64,000 nucleotides of DNA from Craterostigma plantagineum (lineage: Eukaryota; Streptophyta; Magnoliopsida; Lamiales; Linderniaceae): the NCBI GenBank assembly GCA_027422505.1, contig JAPQWV010000494.1:186001-250000 (forward strand), given 5' to 3'. Shown piece after piece: positions 52,736-63,999 of the stretch (its first letter is position 1; every line of letters begins with the position of its first letter). The notes below the pieces were generated by a model. That model saw nothing but the letters and a program-made list of their open reading frames with translations. It did not search any database and had not been told where the DNA came from. A program made the translations under genes and the position numbers.

Positions 52736-53520
52736 ACCCGCTTGTTAATGATCTCATACAGAGTCTTATCGAAGCACTTGTAAACTATCGTCCTTTTTTG
52801 AGTGAAATAGGTTGTATTTACTGCTTCAGCCCAAAGGAAACGTGGAAGGCCGGAGTGGATGAGCATCGTATGTGCGGCTTCCACTAGAGTCCTATTTTCT
52901 CGTTCTACTACCCCGTTCTGTTGAGGTGTCTTGGCGACTGAGAATTGCTGACCAATGCCTAGTTTTTGACAAAAGTCACTGAGGTATTTTTTCTTAAACT
53001 CAGTACTGCTGTCCGTTCGAATGACTTGGATAGTTTGTGCAGCAAATTCTGAGTAGAGTTCATGAAATTTATGATCAAGTCCCTGTCCCATCTTTATTTC
53101 GAAGGAACTTCGTCCATGTGTAGCGAGAAAACTCATCTACAATGGCTAGTACATACTTTCGCTCGTTGATACTCTGTGTTTGCATCGGCCCACAGAGGTC
53201 CATGTGTAGTAGTTCCAGAGGACGTGAAGTAGAGGCAACCAGTTAAACATGATGAGAAGCTTACTTCATTTTTCCTATTTGACATGCCGAACATTGATGC
53301 TCTTTCTGTAATACTATAGTTGGAAGACCGCTAACCAACTTTTTCGTTGAAAGACGTTGAAGAGCTTTGATGTTGAGATGAGACATGCGTTGATGCCATA
53401 AGCTGTTCCTCTGAATTATAGTCCAGGAGATGAGGCAAGCAGCTGTCGAGGGCCGCACGAACGGTAGGTTGATCGTGTAAAGATTTTGTTGACCTTTTTG
53501 GTCCATGCATGTTAGGGAGT
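52736..53520 (-). pseudogene. Copia element 4, pre-integrase and integrase core
   Basis: From high to low coordinates: the zinc region LWHQRMSHLN...CSACQIGKMK (53506-53261), then after a frame change the integrase core with IRTDSSTEFKKKYLSDFC and [19 protein letters not shown] (53136-52740), the second Asp and the Glu. The frame stops at the Copia 2 insertion, NKRV, and resumes at 43968 with PNIFFFKVFG. The element has no LTR in the window. Confidence 0.9.
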
Positions 53521-54850
53521 TTTGATGAACGATGTAATTGTAATGACGTTAGGTCTATAAATTATGCAATTCGATTTGTAATTAATATAATGTCTAAGTT
53601 CATGATAATATTCGACTATGCATGATATATAAGCTTAAAATTGGTTAAAGTGTTGAATATTTGATTAACATGTGATTGTGTGATTTGTTGGTGGAACTAT
53701 GTGATCGCATGATAAAGGTAGTCCATGTTGAGAGGATATATCGTTCTGAGCTATATATGGAAAATATGCTGTTTATATAAGGAAAGTGATATATCCGTTG
53801 ATACTAGTTTATTCCTGGACGAAATGCATATATACGATCCTTGCATGCTTTGCACTGAATTAACTGCGAAATATTGAATTGATATCTTTCCTTATGCTGA
53901 TTAGAATATTACAATTAGGAAAGATTCGATTTGATTAACCTTATGGATAAGGTGCTATTATATGGTATGTGCTATAACGAGTGTGATCTCTGAAATAAGG
54001 GAAGTTGTGCCATGATATGATAAATTGGTTTAAGTAAGCTCTGATCTGATTTGTGTGCTAAACATGGTAAATATATTGATTAAATGCTATGAGCTGTACA
54101 TGGAAAATGTGTTGATGTATTGCTATCTTGTGTGCTATACTTGGAAAGTAAATCTGGATTGACTCGTTACTAGAAACGGATAGCAGGGAATAACTTATGA
54201 AAAGTATGGTAATTATATGCAAAATGCTTGAATATGCTTGAGAACGAAATTGAGCTTTTTATATGGAATATAATCATGATTAAATGTGCTATATGACCGT
54301 TGCAATGATCTATTAAAAGCATGATTTCTATGGTATGATTGACTCGAAATTGCATGGAAACTTTGCTTGATTTGGTGATTATTACATGATATGACTTTCC
54401 ATGTAAAGTGCTGATTGAATAGGATTATATATGAGTCACACTTCAGAATTTCCAAGTAACCAAGAATTTGCGATTTTAAGCCTACGAGAGATTTTTAAGC
54501 GGAAAGATACTAAGAGATTCCTGAGCCATTCACTTGCGATAGCTTTCTGCCTCACTGAGCGTTAACCTGCATATCCATCACTGAGCGAGTGGTTTATCTG
54601 ATATTCTATCATCCCCTCCATATATTCTGTCTTCGCACGTGTTGTCTTCGGACGTGAGCAATACCAAGGAGGCAAGGTCGACGTTTACGCACACGTGAAG
54701 GGAAGGACAAGTCCGGGGGCCCTTCGGTAGCGAGCTGTGTCTGTCGGGATCAAGGAGATTCCGAGGAACGAAACTCGGCGTGTGGTAACCAAGTAGTGTC
54801 TAGTGTTCGACTTGTTTCGGTTGTGTATTGGGCTAACCAATCAGTTTTCT
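53521..54850. other. Unclassified non-coding stretch, possible LTR remnants
   Basis: No coding frame is supported. A motif of the type GAGCTATATATGGAAAAT recurs (53748-53770, 54091-54111 and more loosely at 54131-54149). The part from 54620 to 54790 is GC-richer. It could be LTR sequence of a Gypsy or of the following SIRE-like element, but no borders can be named. Confidence 0.35.
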
Positions 54851-55152
54851 ATCCAGCTAAGGTGCATTATAGTGATTGGTTAAGCTCTTGGGAAGCAAAT
54901 CCCAATGAGAGGAGTAAACCCCAGTTGGGGATAAGACCTCTATAAAAATCCTGTCTCGCATTTACTTTTCAGTTATTTCGTTATCGCTGTGAGACAGACC
55001 CGAAACACATCCGACGGTATTAGGATATAACAGGCATACTCGTCACAATATTATTGGGCATATCTAAGTCACTACACTAAGGATTTGTGAAAAAGAAGCA
55101 TAAAATTTTATAAGGCTAATTCACCCCCCTCTTAGGCACATTTATATCTTCA
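54851..55152 (+). repeat. 5' LTR end of the SIRE-like element
   Basis: Contains TATAAAAA at 54951-54958 as promoter box and ends TAATTCACCCCCCTCTTAGG...ATCTTCA, a type of LTR end common in SIRE elements. The LTR start lies upstream and is not defined. Confidence 0.65.
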
Positions 55153-55153
55153 T

Positions 55154-55165
55154 TTGGTATCAGAG
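55154..55165 (+). promoter_or_regulatory. Primer-binding site of the SIRE-like element
   Basis: TTGGTATCAGAG immediately after the LTR end, matching initiator-Met tRNA. The following base is A instead of C, so the usual final C of the match is absent. Confidence 0.85.
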
Positions 55166-55238
55166 AGGGTTACTCAAACGACGGGCCTAACAAGCCTGAG
55201 TTAAAGATCTAAAGGCTTCTTCGAGTTTTGATGTTTTT

Positions 55239-57062
55239 GCAGAGGGACAATCCCATTCTAGGCCACCACTCTTCGATGGAACAAACTATGCTATATGGAA
55301 AAATCGTATGAAGCAATTCCTGCTTGCTACTGACTATGACCTGTGGGATATCATCACGACTGGACCTTACAATCCCAAGAAGGCAGATGGAACTCCAAAG
55401 AAATGTTTCGAGTACGATGCAACAGACAAGCGAGGAATATCCTTGAATGCCAAAGCTAAGAACATGATCGCCTGCGCGCTTACAAGAGAAGAATACAATC
55501 GTGTGAGTTCATGTGAATCTGCCAAGGATATGTGGGACATGCTTAAAGTCACACATGAGGGAACCACTCGAGTTGTACAAGAAAGAATAGCCCTCTTAAC
55601 TCACCAATACGAGCTGTTCAAAATGGAGGACAACGAGACCATAAGCCATATGTACGTGAGATTCATGAACATCACCAATCAAATGTTCTCGTTGGGAAAG
55701 AAAATACCGGACGGTGAGAAAGTGCGGAAAATACTGAGATCTCTTCCAAGAGAATGGAATCCCAAAGTAACTGCCATCTACGATGCAAAGGACTTGGACG
55801 AACTTTCCGCGTCAGAACTAATCGGATCTCTTACCACCTACGAGATGACTCAGATCTCCATCAAAGAGAAACCAACCGTCCGAAAAAAATCAAACATTTC
55901 CTTTAACACCGAACAAGAAAACGTTTCAGAAGGTGAAGAAGAAACTGAGGAGGAACTAATGGAGCAGATTGCCATGCTGACCAGAAGGTTTGAAAAGGTT
56001 CGGATGAGAAGGAAGTTCAAGGGAAACTCCAAGTTCCAACCTAGGAACAAGGGAATATCGTCATCCGGGAACAACGTGCAAAAATGTTTCAAGTGCAACA
56101 AGCCAGGCCACTTCGCCTCAAACTGCCCGATAGAAAATGGTGACAAAAAGGTAAAGAAGCAGAAAGTAATGGTTACCAACTGGGAAGAGGCCGAAAGCGA
56201 AGAAGAGGAAGATCTCGCCTACATGGCCAATGATGATGATCAGGTATCTTCTTCATCCACTATTAAGAAAATTCTCTTTCTAAATGAATTATATGCTAGG
56301 CAAGATGAATCTCATGATAACGCTTCCTCAGTTCCTGAAGTAGATGAAAAGGAAGAGATGTTTGAAATTATTCAAAACGCAGAAAGAAGGATTAAGTCGC
56401 TCAACTCACAAGTAAAGAGTCTGATTAGGCAACGAGATGACGTAGCTAGAGAGAAGCATCAAACAGATCTAGAAAATGAGCGTCTGAAAGCCGAGTTAGA
56501 AATTCTTAAGGAAGAGAAAGTCTTGTGTAATTGCGAAAAGCTTAGGAAGCAAGAAAATATATCTAGAGACATGTCTATTCTTAAGGATTTCTTAGAAGAA
56601 AAATCTCGAACAAATGATAGACTTCTTGTAGGACAACAAAATCTCAACATGATACTCAGTCTTCCTAGACATGTTGGAAAAACAGGGATAGGATATTCCA
56701 CAACACCTAAGCATGCTGCACCTTCACAAGATATTAGAAAGCCTAAATGTTTTTCATGCGGCCGTCACAGTCATTATGCTAACAACTGTTTCTTGAAGAA
56801 AGCTGATAAAACTAGATATATCTGGAGGCCAAAGCAGATTCCTAAGAATCAAAGTTCTAACACTGGCGCGCCTGTGTTTGTGAGATCACAGTCTGCGACG
56901 GATGATATATCGTTTGCTAACAGGAGTTATTCTGTCACTAACCCTTTAGGACCCAATCAAAGTTGGGCACCTCAGAAAAGAACTGATTCATGCAGGTACA
57001 AAGAAGAAAATCCAGCAAGAAAAACAAGTGGTACCTCGACAGTGGGTGTTCCCACCATATGA
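55239..57062 (+). CDS. SIRE-like gag polyprotein N-terminal part (about 600 aa)
   Basis: A continuous frame with the gag start FDGTNYAIWKNRMKQFL, KMEDNETISHMYVRFMNITN and the capsid end, a first CCHC knuckle CFKCNKPGHFASNC near 56090, a long charged coiled-coil-like stretch (about 56230-56660), and a second knuckle-like CFSCGRHSHYANNC near 56755. This is the long gag layout of SIRE elements. No ATG fits the N-terminal frame; the first in-frame ATG is at 55308, inside the conserved part. The frame ends at 57062 because of a shift into the protease frame. Confidence 0.8.
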   Translation, partial: AEGQSHSRPPLFDGTNYAIWKNRMKQFLLATDYDLWDIITTGPYNPKKADGTPKKCFEYDATDKRGISLNAKAKNMIACALTREEYNRVSSCESAKDMWDMLKVTHEGTTRVVQERIALLTHQYELFKMEDNETISHMYVRFMNITNQMFSLGKKIPDGEKVRKILRSLPREWNPKVTAIYDAKDLDELSASELIGSLTTYEMTQISIKEKPTVRKKSNISFNTEQENVSEGEEETEEELMEQIAMLTRRFEKVRMRRKFKGNSKFQPRNKGISSSGNNVQKCFKCNKPGHFASNCPIENGDKKVKKQKVMVTNWEEAESEEEEDLAYMANDDDQVSSSSTIKKILFLNELYARQDESHDNASSVPEVDEKEEMFEIIQNAERRIKSLNSQVKSLIRQRDDVAREKHQTDLENERLKAELEILKEEKVLCNCEKLRKQENISRDMSILKDFLEEKSRTNDRLLVGQQNLNMILSLPRHVGKTGIGYSTTPKHAAPSQDIRKPKCFSCGRHSHYANNCFLKKADKTRYIWRPKQIPKNQSSNTGAPVFVRSQSATDDISFANRSYSVTNPLGPNQSWAPQKRTDSCRYKEENPARKTSGTSTVGVPTI

Positions 57063-59016
57063 CAGGTAATATCAGTAAGTTTGTGTCGGTGAAAGCATAT
57101 GACGGAGGATATGTCTCCTATGCCGACAACACAAAAGCTAAAATTATTGGAGTTGGAACTGTTGGTAACACTTTACATACTACTATAGATGGCGTATGGT
57201 TGGTTAAGAATCTAGAACATAACCTCATTAGCATAGTCAATTATGCGATAAGGGTCATAAAGTTACTTTTGAAAATGATAAGTGTGTAGTTAGAAATGGT
57301 GACGAAGTTCTACTCAGTGCATCTAGGGATAGAAATATCTATTGCATAACTCTTGATGATATCACTGACCAGAATGTCAAGTGTTTAGCAGTTACACAGG
57401 ATAACACCTGGTTATGGCACAGACGCCTGGGACACGCCAATATGGAATTACTGTCTCATATCACAAGCAATGCACTGGTAGGAGGTGTTCCTGACATAAA
57501 GTTTGTCAAGGATAAAACATGGAAGGCGTGCCAAATGGGAAAGCAGACCAAGACAATGTTCAAAGCAAAGAATGTGATATCTACATCCAGACCTCTGGAA
57601 TTACTACATCTCGACCTTTTTGGTCCTGTTCAAACGATGTCTCTGCGAGATAAAAGATATGCCTTCGTCATTGTTGATGATTATTCCAGGTACACTTGGG
57701 TGATATTCCTTGCACATAAGAATGAGGCACTAGATAACTTTGCATCACTGGTGAAAAGACTTGAAAATGAAAAAGAAATGAATCTGTGTAGGATACCTAG
57801 TGATAACGGACTGGAATTTGATAGTAAGTCATTTGCATCATTCTGTGATCAGTACGGTTATAGTCATAACTTCTCTGCCCCTATAACTCCCCAACAGAAT
57901 GGCGTAGTTGAACGTAAAAATAGGGTATTACAAGAAATGGCTAGATCTCTGTTACATGAGTATGATATTCCTAAACAGTTCTGGGCGAAAGCTGTCAGTA
58001 CAGCCTGTTATGTGCCTAACCGTGTCTTCCTTAGGCCGATATTAAAGAAAACTTCTTATGAAATCTGGCATGGTAGAACTCCAAATATAAGTTACTTTCG
58101 TGTGTTTGGATGCAAATGTTTTATCTTGAACGATAGAGATAAGAGAGGAAAATTTGACTCTAAGGTTGATGAAGGGATATTCCTTGGTTACAGTCTTCAC
58201 TCTAAGGCATATCGTGTTTATAATAAGAGGAAGCTGACTGTTCAGGAATCCATACATGTTACCTTTTATGAGATACCTAACACAGATGCTACTGATGAGG
58301 AAGGTATAGATTTGCCCTGTGCAGAATTACAGGTTACTGAAGACGGCAAGGACGATATTCCAGAAGACGAAAATGTAGAGATGGAACCGAAAGCTGATGA
58401 GCTACAACCTAGAAAATGGAAACATGCTTCCAGTCATCCAACAGATCAAGTAATAGGAAATATCAGATCTGGAATCAAAACTCGAGCAACTGTACCAAAG
58501 CAAGATACGGAGGAATCTCATGATGTATTACTTTCAATGATGGAACCAAAGACAGTCCATGAAGCTTTGCATGATATATCATCGGTCTCTGCCATGGAAG
58601 ATGAGTTGGCTCAGTTCGAAAAGAGCCAAGTGTGGACACTCATAGAGAGACCGGATGAAAAATCCATCATAGGAACCAAATGGGTCTTCCGCAACAAACT
58701 CGACGAACATGGTAATGTCACAAGAGACAAAGCGAGGCTAGTTGCAAAAGGTTATTCCCAGGAGGAAGGTATTGATTTTGATGAAACTTTTGCTCCGGTA
58801 GCTAGATTAGAGTCTATACGTGTCTTACTTGCATATGCATGCTTTAAACGTTTTAAACTTTTTCAAATGGACGTAAAAAGTGCATTTTTAAATGGCTTTA
58901 TAAGTGAGGAGGTTTATGTAGAACAACCACTGGGCTTTGCTAGGGAAGATTTTCCAAATCATGTTTTCAAGTTAAATAAAGCATTATATGGCTTAAAGCA
59001 AGCACCTAGGGCATGA
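56990..59016 (+). pseudogene. SIRE-like protease, integrase and partial RT
   Basis: Protease KWYLDSGCSHHMTG is near 57030 in one frame, which breaks near 57240. The integrase frame (57442-59016) has the zinc region just upstream ([11 protein letters not shown]...CQMGKQTK), the core with [21 protein letters not shown] and [13 protein letters not shown], and the C-terminal [10 protein letters not shown] follows with [24 protein letters not shown] and [12 protein letters not shown]. It ends [11 protein letters not shown] at a TGA where the family has Trp. About 20 bases later the homology stops, so YVDD and RNase H are missing. Only integrase looks fully preserved. Confidence 0.92.
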
Positions 59017-59034
59017 TATGAAAGGCTTTGATTG

Positions 59035-60200
59035 AACCTATGACTCTTTAGTTTGACGACATGACTTGACAGTATGTGATCTTTTGAAGTGTCTTGTGAA
59101 ATTTTAGGCGTGACAATGATCGTAGCAAAATAATCAGACCCCATAGTATTAATAATATTAATATGCATATTATATAGATATATGATATTTTTTTGAAAAA
59201 TTTACTTCACAAAAAAAAAATTGCATAATAATCGCATATTTTGAAATGAAATTTTATATTTCATATGCATTGACTTGCTTAAATGCGATTATCTATTTTT
59301 GCTCATACCCTCGCGCGAAAAGTTACATGTATAGGGGAACATGTATCTTGGCTAAATGTGTTGAACTCGCATATCTCAAATTTTGTTGCATTGTTTGAGG
59401 GGGAGCATTTACAAATTTATGGCTTAAAGCTCCAGATATTTTTAAAGACCTTCCTCTAAGTGTTGCAGAAACAATTGGGAGGTCAAGAATTCTTCAAGAC
59501 TTGAGTATTCGGCATAAAACTTATTGGTTGGTTAAAATTTGTGATAGCTAACGACATTTTCTGAATTTGATTTTAACCAATCTATCTCGATTTTTTTTGG
59601 GGAAACAAATAAAAAAAATTGCTTCCAAAATTAACTCTAATATTTTCGACATCTGTTGCTTTAAGTCTTGCAGATTTATAAAATGAGAAGACCGAGCCAG
59701 ATGTCATCAATCAGAATTACATGGAGTTAATTGCATTTATTTTCACATATAGGGGGAGCAATTGTGTGATTTACTCGAAAATCTTTGATCAATTAGGGGT
59801 TTCAGTGTATTTGAACTCGTTTATATATACTTTCTCCAATCTTTCGCCTGATTATGTGATAATTTCTCGTCTGTTCTTAATATGGAAACTCGAATGCTAG
59901 TTTGCAGTGTTTCAAGACCAGTTTCATGAACGGATAATGGTAGATTACTTCGATTTTCTGCGTTCGATTGGAAAATAGACTAAAACTGGATTTTAAACAT
60001 TTGAAGGCGTCGAAGAACTTTCTCGCTCGCAAACAGTAATAATCGAAATTTAATTTGATTGAGTTACTGTTTGCTTCGTAAAAGATTCTCAATCATAAAA
60101 CTTGTTGACTTAGTCGTCTAGATAAATAACGAAGATCGAAAAATAATTACCATCGAGAAATTTTGATTTGATTTATTCGAGGGCAAAGATTACTGAACTG
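59035..60200 (+). repeat. SIRE-like spacer, inverted copy of 38520-39745
   Basis: Non-coding, AT-rich, with purine blocks GAGGGGGAGC (59398) and AGGGGGAGCA (59751). It matches the reverse complement of 38520-39745 over its length with substitutions and indels. It lies where a SIRE-type spacer before the 3' extra ORF would be. Confidence 0.8.
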
Positions 60201-60271
60201 AACAGATTAAATAGATATCTTTAAAGTTACAATTGCAAATAATAATTTCGATTTCAATTTTGTTCCCGGTC

Positions 60272-60682
60272 GAATATACCATAGTATAAATAGGGCAGCC
60301 CCATTTCATAATTTGTAGTGAAAATGCCGTGCTCCATATGAAGGGAACTAAAGTCACAAAACACACACCGAACGCACACACTCTTCTCTCACGCGACGGC
60401 TCTGTTCTCTCTAGCAATCTTTAGAAAATTGTCGTGGTACACTGCGAGGTCGGCGTGACGATCTAGTGCCATCCACCACCATCGACGAAGTCTTGAAGAA
60501 AAGGACGATGAGCTGCCACTCGCTTCAACTGGTAATTCTCTACAGGTTTGACCCGCCCTATTACATGTCTATGTGTTACTATTCTGATCCGAGCAACGAG
60601 GGCAATAAGAGAACCCGGAAAATTTTTGTTCCCTATCGTACCTGGGGACGTGGCGTCTCCGGGAGACACCGGGTAACCAACA
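60272..60682 (+). repeat. 5' LTR fragment of Copia element 3
   Basis: Starts near GAATATACCATAG and ends AACCAACA. It matches the end of the Copia 1 LTR in sense, including TATAAATA at 60285-60292 and CGACGAAGTCTTGAAG near 60484. The upstream ~1.1-1.5 kb of the LTR is absent. Confidence 0.9.
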
Positions 60683-61311
60683 GTGGTATCAGAGCGGGCG
60701 CTCGTGATCAGAGTAATAACGTGTTTAAATTGAAACGAGGCGCGTTGGAGATGATCGAAAAGCCGACATGGTTTGACCGTCGTTGGGCTGCCATGCGTCG
60801 TTTGCCAACCCATGGCCACCAACTCGTGCGGACAGACCGACGATGAACCACGAATTGGACAGGTACCCGCGCGATGGCGGGACCCGGGCAGCCGCGCGTT
60901 GCGCGCGGGCTGCGTGCGCCGTAACGGTAGTACAGCCGCGGGATCCGGCTGCTTTGAGCAGGCCAGATCAGCCTCGAACCTTGGGTCTAATGCTAGCCAT
61001 GATGGCTTAGGCGCCATCCCGGGGCAGCGCCGCCGCAAGGTGCGGCGGCCCGGCTGAGATCGTCCGCGGCTTTGGCCGCGGACTGCGATGGCGCGCACGG
61101 TGCGCGCTGTGCAAGACAGCCGCACCGACTCCGGCTCGGCCGAAACGCTGCGGCGACGATCTCTCCCGGCGAGGCAGTGACTCGGCACGAAGGAGCTGAG
61201 GCGATGAGGAAGTCGAGGCAGTATTCTGCAGTGATCTGAACACGCACCCGTTGCGTGGTGTGGCGGCACCGGCTCCAGTCGGGACTCCACACTGACGGCC
61301 TTCTCCGCCAT
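60463..61311 (-). CDS. Antisense ORF in the Copia 3 leader (282 aa, unknown)
   Basis: Minus-strand frame starting MAEKAVSVESR, antisense to the leader and reaching into the LTR. It shares start and later segments with the antisense frame of Copia 1 (28124-28654), but the middle matches only when another frame is read. Composition is Arg/Ala/Pro-rich with no recognised domain. It may be a chance frame in GC-rich DNA; shared start and strand in two copies is the only positive sign. Confidence 0.25.
   Translation of the reverse strand: MAEKAVSVESRLEPVPPHHATGACSDHCRILPRLPHRLSSFVPSHCLAGRDRRRSVSAEPESVRLSCTARTVRAIAVRGQSRGRSQPGRRTLRRRCPGMAPKPSWLALDPRFEADLACSKQPDPAAVLPLRRTQPARNARLPGSRHRAGTCPIRGSSSVCPHELVAMGWQTTHGSPTTVKPCRLFDHLQRASFQFKHVITLITSARSDTTVGYPVSPGDATSPGTIGNKNFPGSLIALVARIRIVTHRHVIGRVKPVENYQLKRVAAHRPFLQDFVDGGGWH
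60684..60695 (+). promoter_or_regulatory. Primer-binding site of Copia element 3
   Basis: TGGTATCAGAGC just after the LTR end, initiator-Met tRNA type. Confidence 0.93.
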
Positions 61312-62509
61312 GGCTCTCCGGCGTGTTTTGACGGCTGAGCGATTTGAGTCGCGGCAGTTGTGTTAGGGCTTCATGTTCAAAGCCTTAACGGGCCTTTTAA
61401 TGGGCTTGGCCCATTTAAGGCCAATTTTTGTTTCTTTTTAAAATCATGTAATTGTGAACTTGCTCGTTATGAATGTGATTTAAGGCGCACTTGCGGGTTT
61501 AGGAATTTGGTTTCCGGGTCATTTGTTAAGGGTCACGTCCCCCCGAGTTGTATTTGTTTTATACGGGTTGTTCGGGACTTATGATTCCCCCCGTGTTGTA
61601 ATTTACCGTTTTATTAGATTAGACTTGAATACGAAGACGAGGTCCCGTTTGATGGAAGGCAACCCCCCGGCGGTGACAAGGTGGTGGACGTTCGATGACT
61701 TTAAGGCCGTTCGAGTGACAAAGGACGTTAGACGACTTCAAGACCCGTGAGACGACCCGAGGTCTTTTGAAGACACATGTAATAGGGATAGGCTAGAAAT
61801 AACTCGCTTGTGTTGTCTTGTAGTTTATTTTCCTAGGGTCAATTTATTACCTACGTGCGTGTTGGTTTTTGAAATGATATGCATGTTTTATGTGCTCTTA
61901 TGTGAGATGTTTTATTCTCACGTTTGACAAATACCAAGTGGGTAAAGGAATTGGATTCCTGTCTTCTATCATGCTTGAGATGTCTAGCATTGGGGAGTTT
62001 TGCGATTTGTTCCGAGTAAGTTGGCGTCGTATATCCTGCCCCAGTGTTAGCGTCTCGGTGCATCTTGGACGCCGCTCGTCATACCAGTCCGTCCCCACGA
62101 AGCGTATGGCAACAAGGGGCGGTACATTCTGTGCTATTTGAGCATAACTTGATAGGTCACACTTAGGCAGTTAAACCTAATAAGCAAGGTTAGCCGTGAG
62201 GGTCAATGACTGAGACTAAGATAGTTGAAACTCTTATGGATAAGTTCACATTCGACGTGACTTCGATAAGATTAGATGAGCCAAATATTGCGTTAAAGGC
62301 TGAGGCGAGTCTAGTCGAGTCGGGGACATCAACTCCCCTATGAAACTTTCAACGGGGTTTCCGAAACTCTTCTCGGGAGGATAGTTTTTCGAGAAAAACT
62401 GTGGGAGTCAAGCGAAAGGAAAAGTCCTTGTTTGCGCTTGATGAATGATAAAATAAACCTAATCAGATCTTTATTTTCTGCAGCTTTACGTTTCTTTCTA
62501 TTTACTGCG
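60696..62509 (+). other. Long 5' leader of Copia element 3
   Basis: Collinear with the Copia 1 leader (28746-26947 on the minus strand), including the GC-rich half and the segment GTTTCCGAAACTCTTCTCGG near gag. The GC-rich part carries an antisense frame (see next entry). Confidence 0.75.
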
Positions 62510-63290
62510 ATGACGAACATAATTACTACGTTGCTTGAGAGAAACTGTTTGGTGGGACCAAACTACGTGGACTGGCTCCGTAACATGAGGATAGTCCTAG
62601 GTATGGAGTCGCTGACTTATGTCCTCGATCCCCCGTACCGCAAGTCCCAGGACTGATGCGAGTGACGAAGACCGGGCTTCTTTCCATGCGCAATGAGTTG
62701 CAGCGCACTCACTCGGAAATGGAAGTGGGCGCCATTTTGCTTCATTTGAAGGAGCTTTTTGGCGAACATTCCAGGAGTGCTCGCTATTCCCTGACGGAGC
62801 AACTATTTCGTTGCAAAATGGCTGAGGGTAGTGACGTCGGAGCGCACGTGCTCAAGATGATCGATTGGATCAACATACTCGAGGCACTGGACTATCATGG
62901 ATAACGAACTCCAGAACGATCCCATACTTCAGTCGCTCCCACCTTCCTTCAATTCATTCATCGTGAACTTTAATCTGAACAAGGCCGAGATGACATTGAC
63001 TGGGTTAATGAACCAGATGTCGGCAGCGCAGACTCAGATGAAGAAGGTGAAAGGAAAGGAAGTTGTTCTTGTCGCGAATGCTAAGACTCGAGGGTCGAGT
63101 ACAAAGCAAAAGTCGGACAAGCCCACTAAGCCCAAAGGATGAATTTCGAAGGGCAAGGCCAAGAAGAACGTGTTCAAAGGCGCCAAGCCGACGGACAAGT
63201 GCCTTCACTGTAATGAGCTTGGCCATTGGAAGCGCAATTGCCCGAAGCTAGCCGCTCAAGTAAAGAACTTTACGTTTTGGAAAAAAATTA
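62510..63290 (+). pseudogene. Copia 3 gag, frameshifted
   Basis: ATG at 62510 begins MTNIITTLLERNCLVGPNYV, then WLRNMRIVLGMESLT. Three further open pieces (62656-62904, 62897-63142 and to about 63290) in other frames carry MEVGAILLHLKELFGEHSR, HVLKMIDWIN, LILQSLPPSF-like text and the CCHC knuckle CLHCNELGHWKRNC near 63200. All gag parts are present but split by at least three frameshifts. Confidence 0.88.
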
Positions 63291-63450
63291 TTCTATGACA
63301 GTATATTCCCCTTCATGGATCTTAGACTCAGGAGCTAGTGCTCACATCTGTGTTTCGAACCAGGGTCTGGAACGAAGTAGGAAGCTGGCGGATCGAGAGA
63401 TCATGATCAATGTAGATCTTAAACTTCCATTATTTCGTTACCTTCACTGA
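63226..63450 (+). pseudogene. Copia 3 protease, cut by deletion
   Basis: Contains WILDSGASAHIC (63319-63355), the protease site, then LERSRKLADREIMIN. After this the sequence jumps into integrase text (FRYLH-frame, then FTDDHSRF), so the rest of protease and the pre-integrase zinc region are deleted. Confidence 0.88.
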
Positions 63451-63999
63451 TGATCACTCTCGCTTTAGCAAAGTGTACCTCATGAAGAATAAGTCTGATA
63501 CTTTTGAATGGTTCAAAGAGTACAAGGCTTTGGTGGAAAATCAGACTGGAAAGAGCATTAAAGCCGTTCGATCAGATCGAGGTGGTGAGTACATAAGCCT
63601 CGAGTTTGATGAGTTCTCGAAAGAGAACGGGATAATTTCACAGATGACACCGCCCGGAACACCGCAGCTGAACAGTGTGTCCGAACGCAGAAATCGAACT
63701 CTGTTGGATAAGGTTCGATCTATGCTAAGCTATACAGACCTTCCCATACCGTTGTGGGGTCATGCCCTGTTGACAGCGGCACACATTCTGAATAGATGTC
63801 CTACGAAGTCTGTCGATCGTATTCCGTATCAGATATGGACAGGACGAAAATCAAGCTTGAATCACATTAGAATTTGTGGTTGCCCCGCGTTTGTGAAAAG
63901 CTCAAGACAGATAAACTGGAATCAAAGGCTGTGAAAGGACGTTTTGTCGGGTATCCTGAGGATTCCATGGGATACCATTTTTACTTCCACGATGATCAG
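63430..63999 (+). pseudogene. Copia 3 integrase core, partial
   Basis: Starts within the core (TDDHSRFSKVYLMKNKSDTF), then SDRGGEYISLEFDEF (second Asp) and NSVSERRNRTLLDKVRSM (Glu), and IRICGCPAFV. The first catalytic Asp and the zinc region are lost in the deletion. One frameshift near 63895 precedes the C-terminal part, which runs off the window. Confidence 0.88.

Larger units (their letters stand above)
54851..60200 (+). mobile_element. SIRE-like Copia element, truncated (plus strand)
   Basis: Order: 3' part of a 5' LTR, primer site, gag with two zinc knuckles and coiled coil, protease, integrase, half an RT, then a non-coding spacer with gggggagca blocks. The TTTGGTATCAGAG primer site, the long gag and the spacer are typical of the SIRE/Maximus lineage. 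The RT 3' half, RNase H and 3' LTR are missing. The left LTR limit is not determined. Confidence 0.75.
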
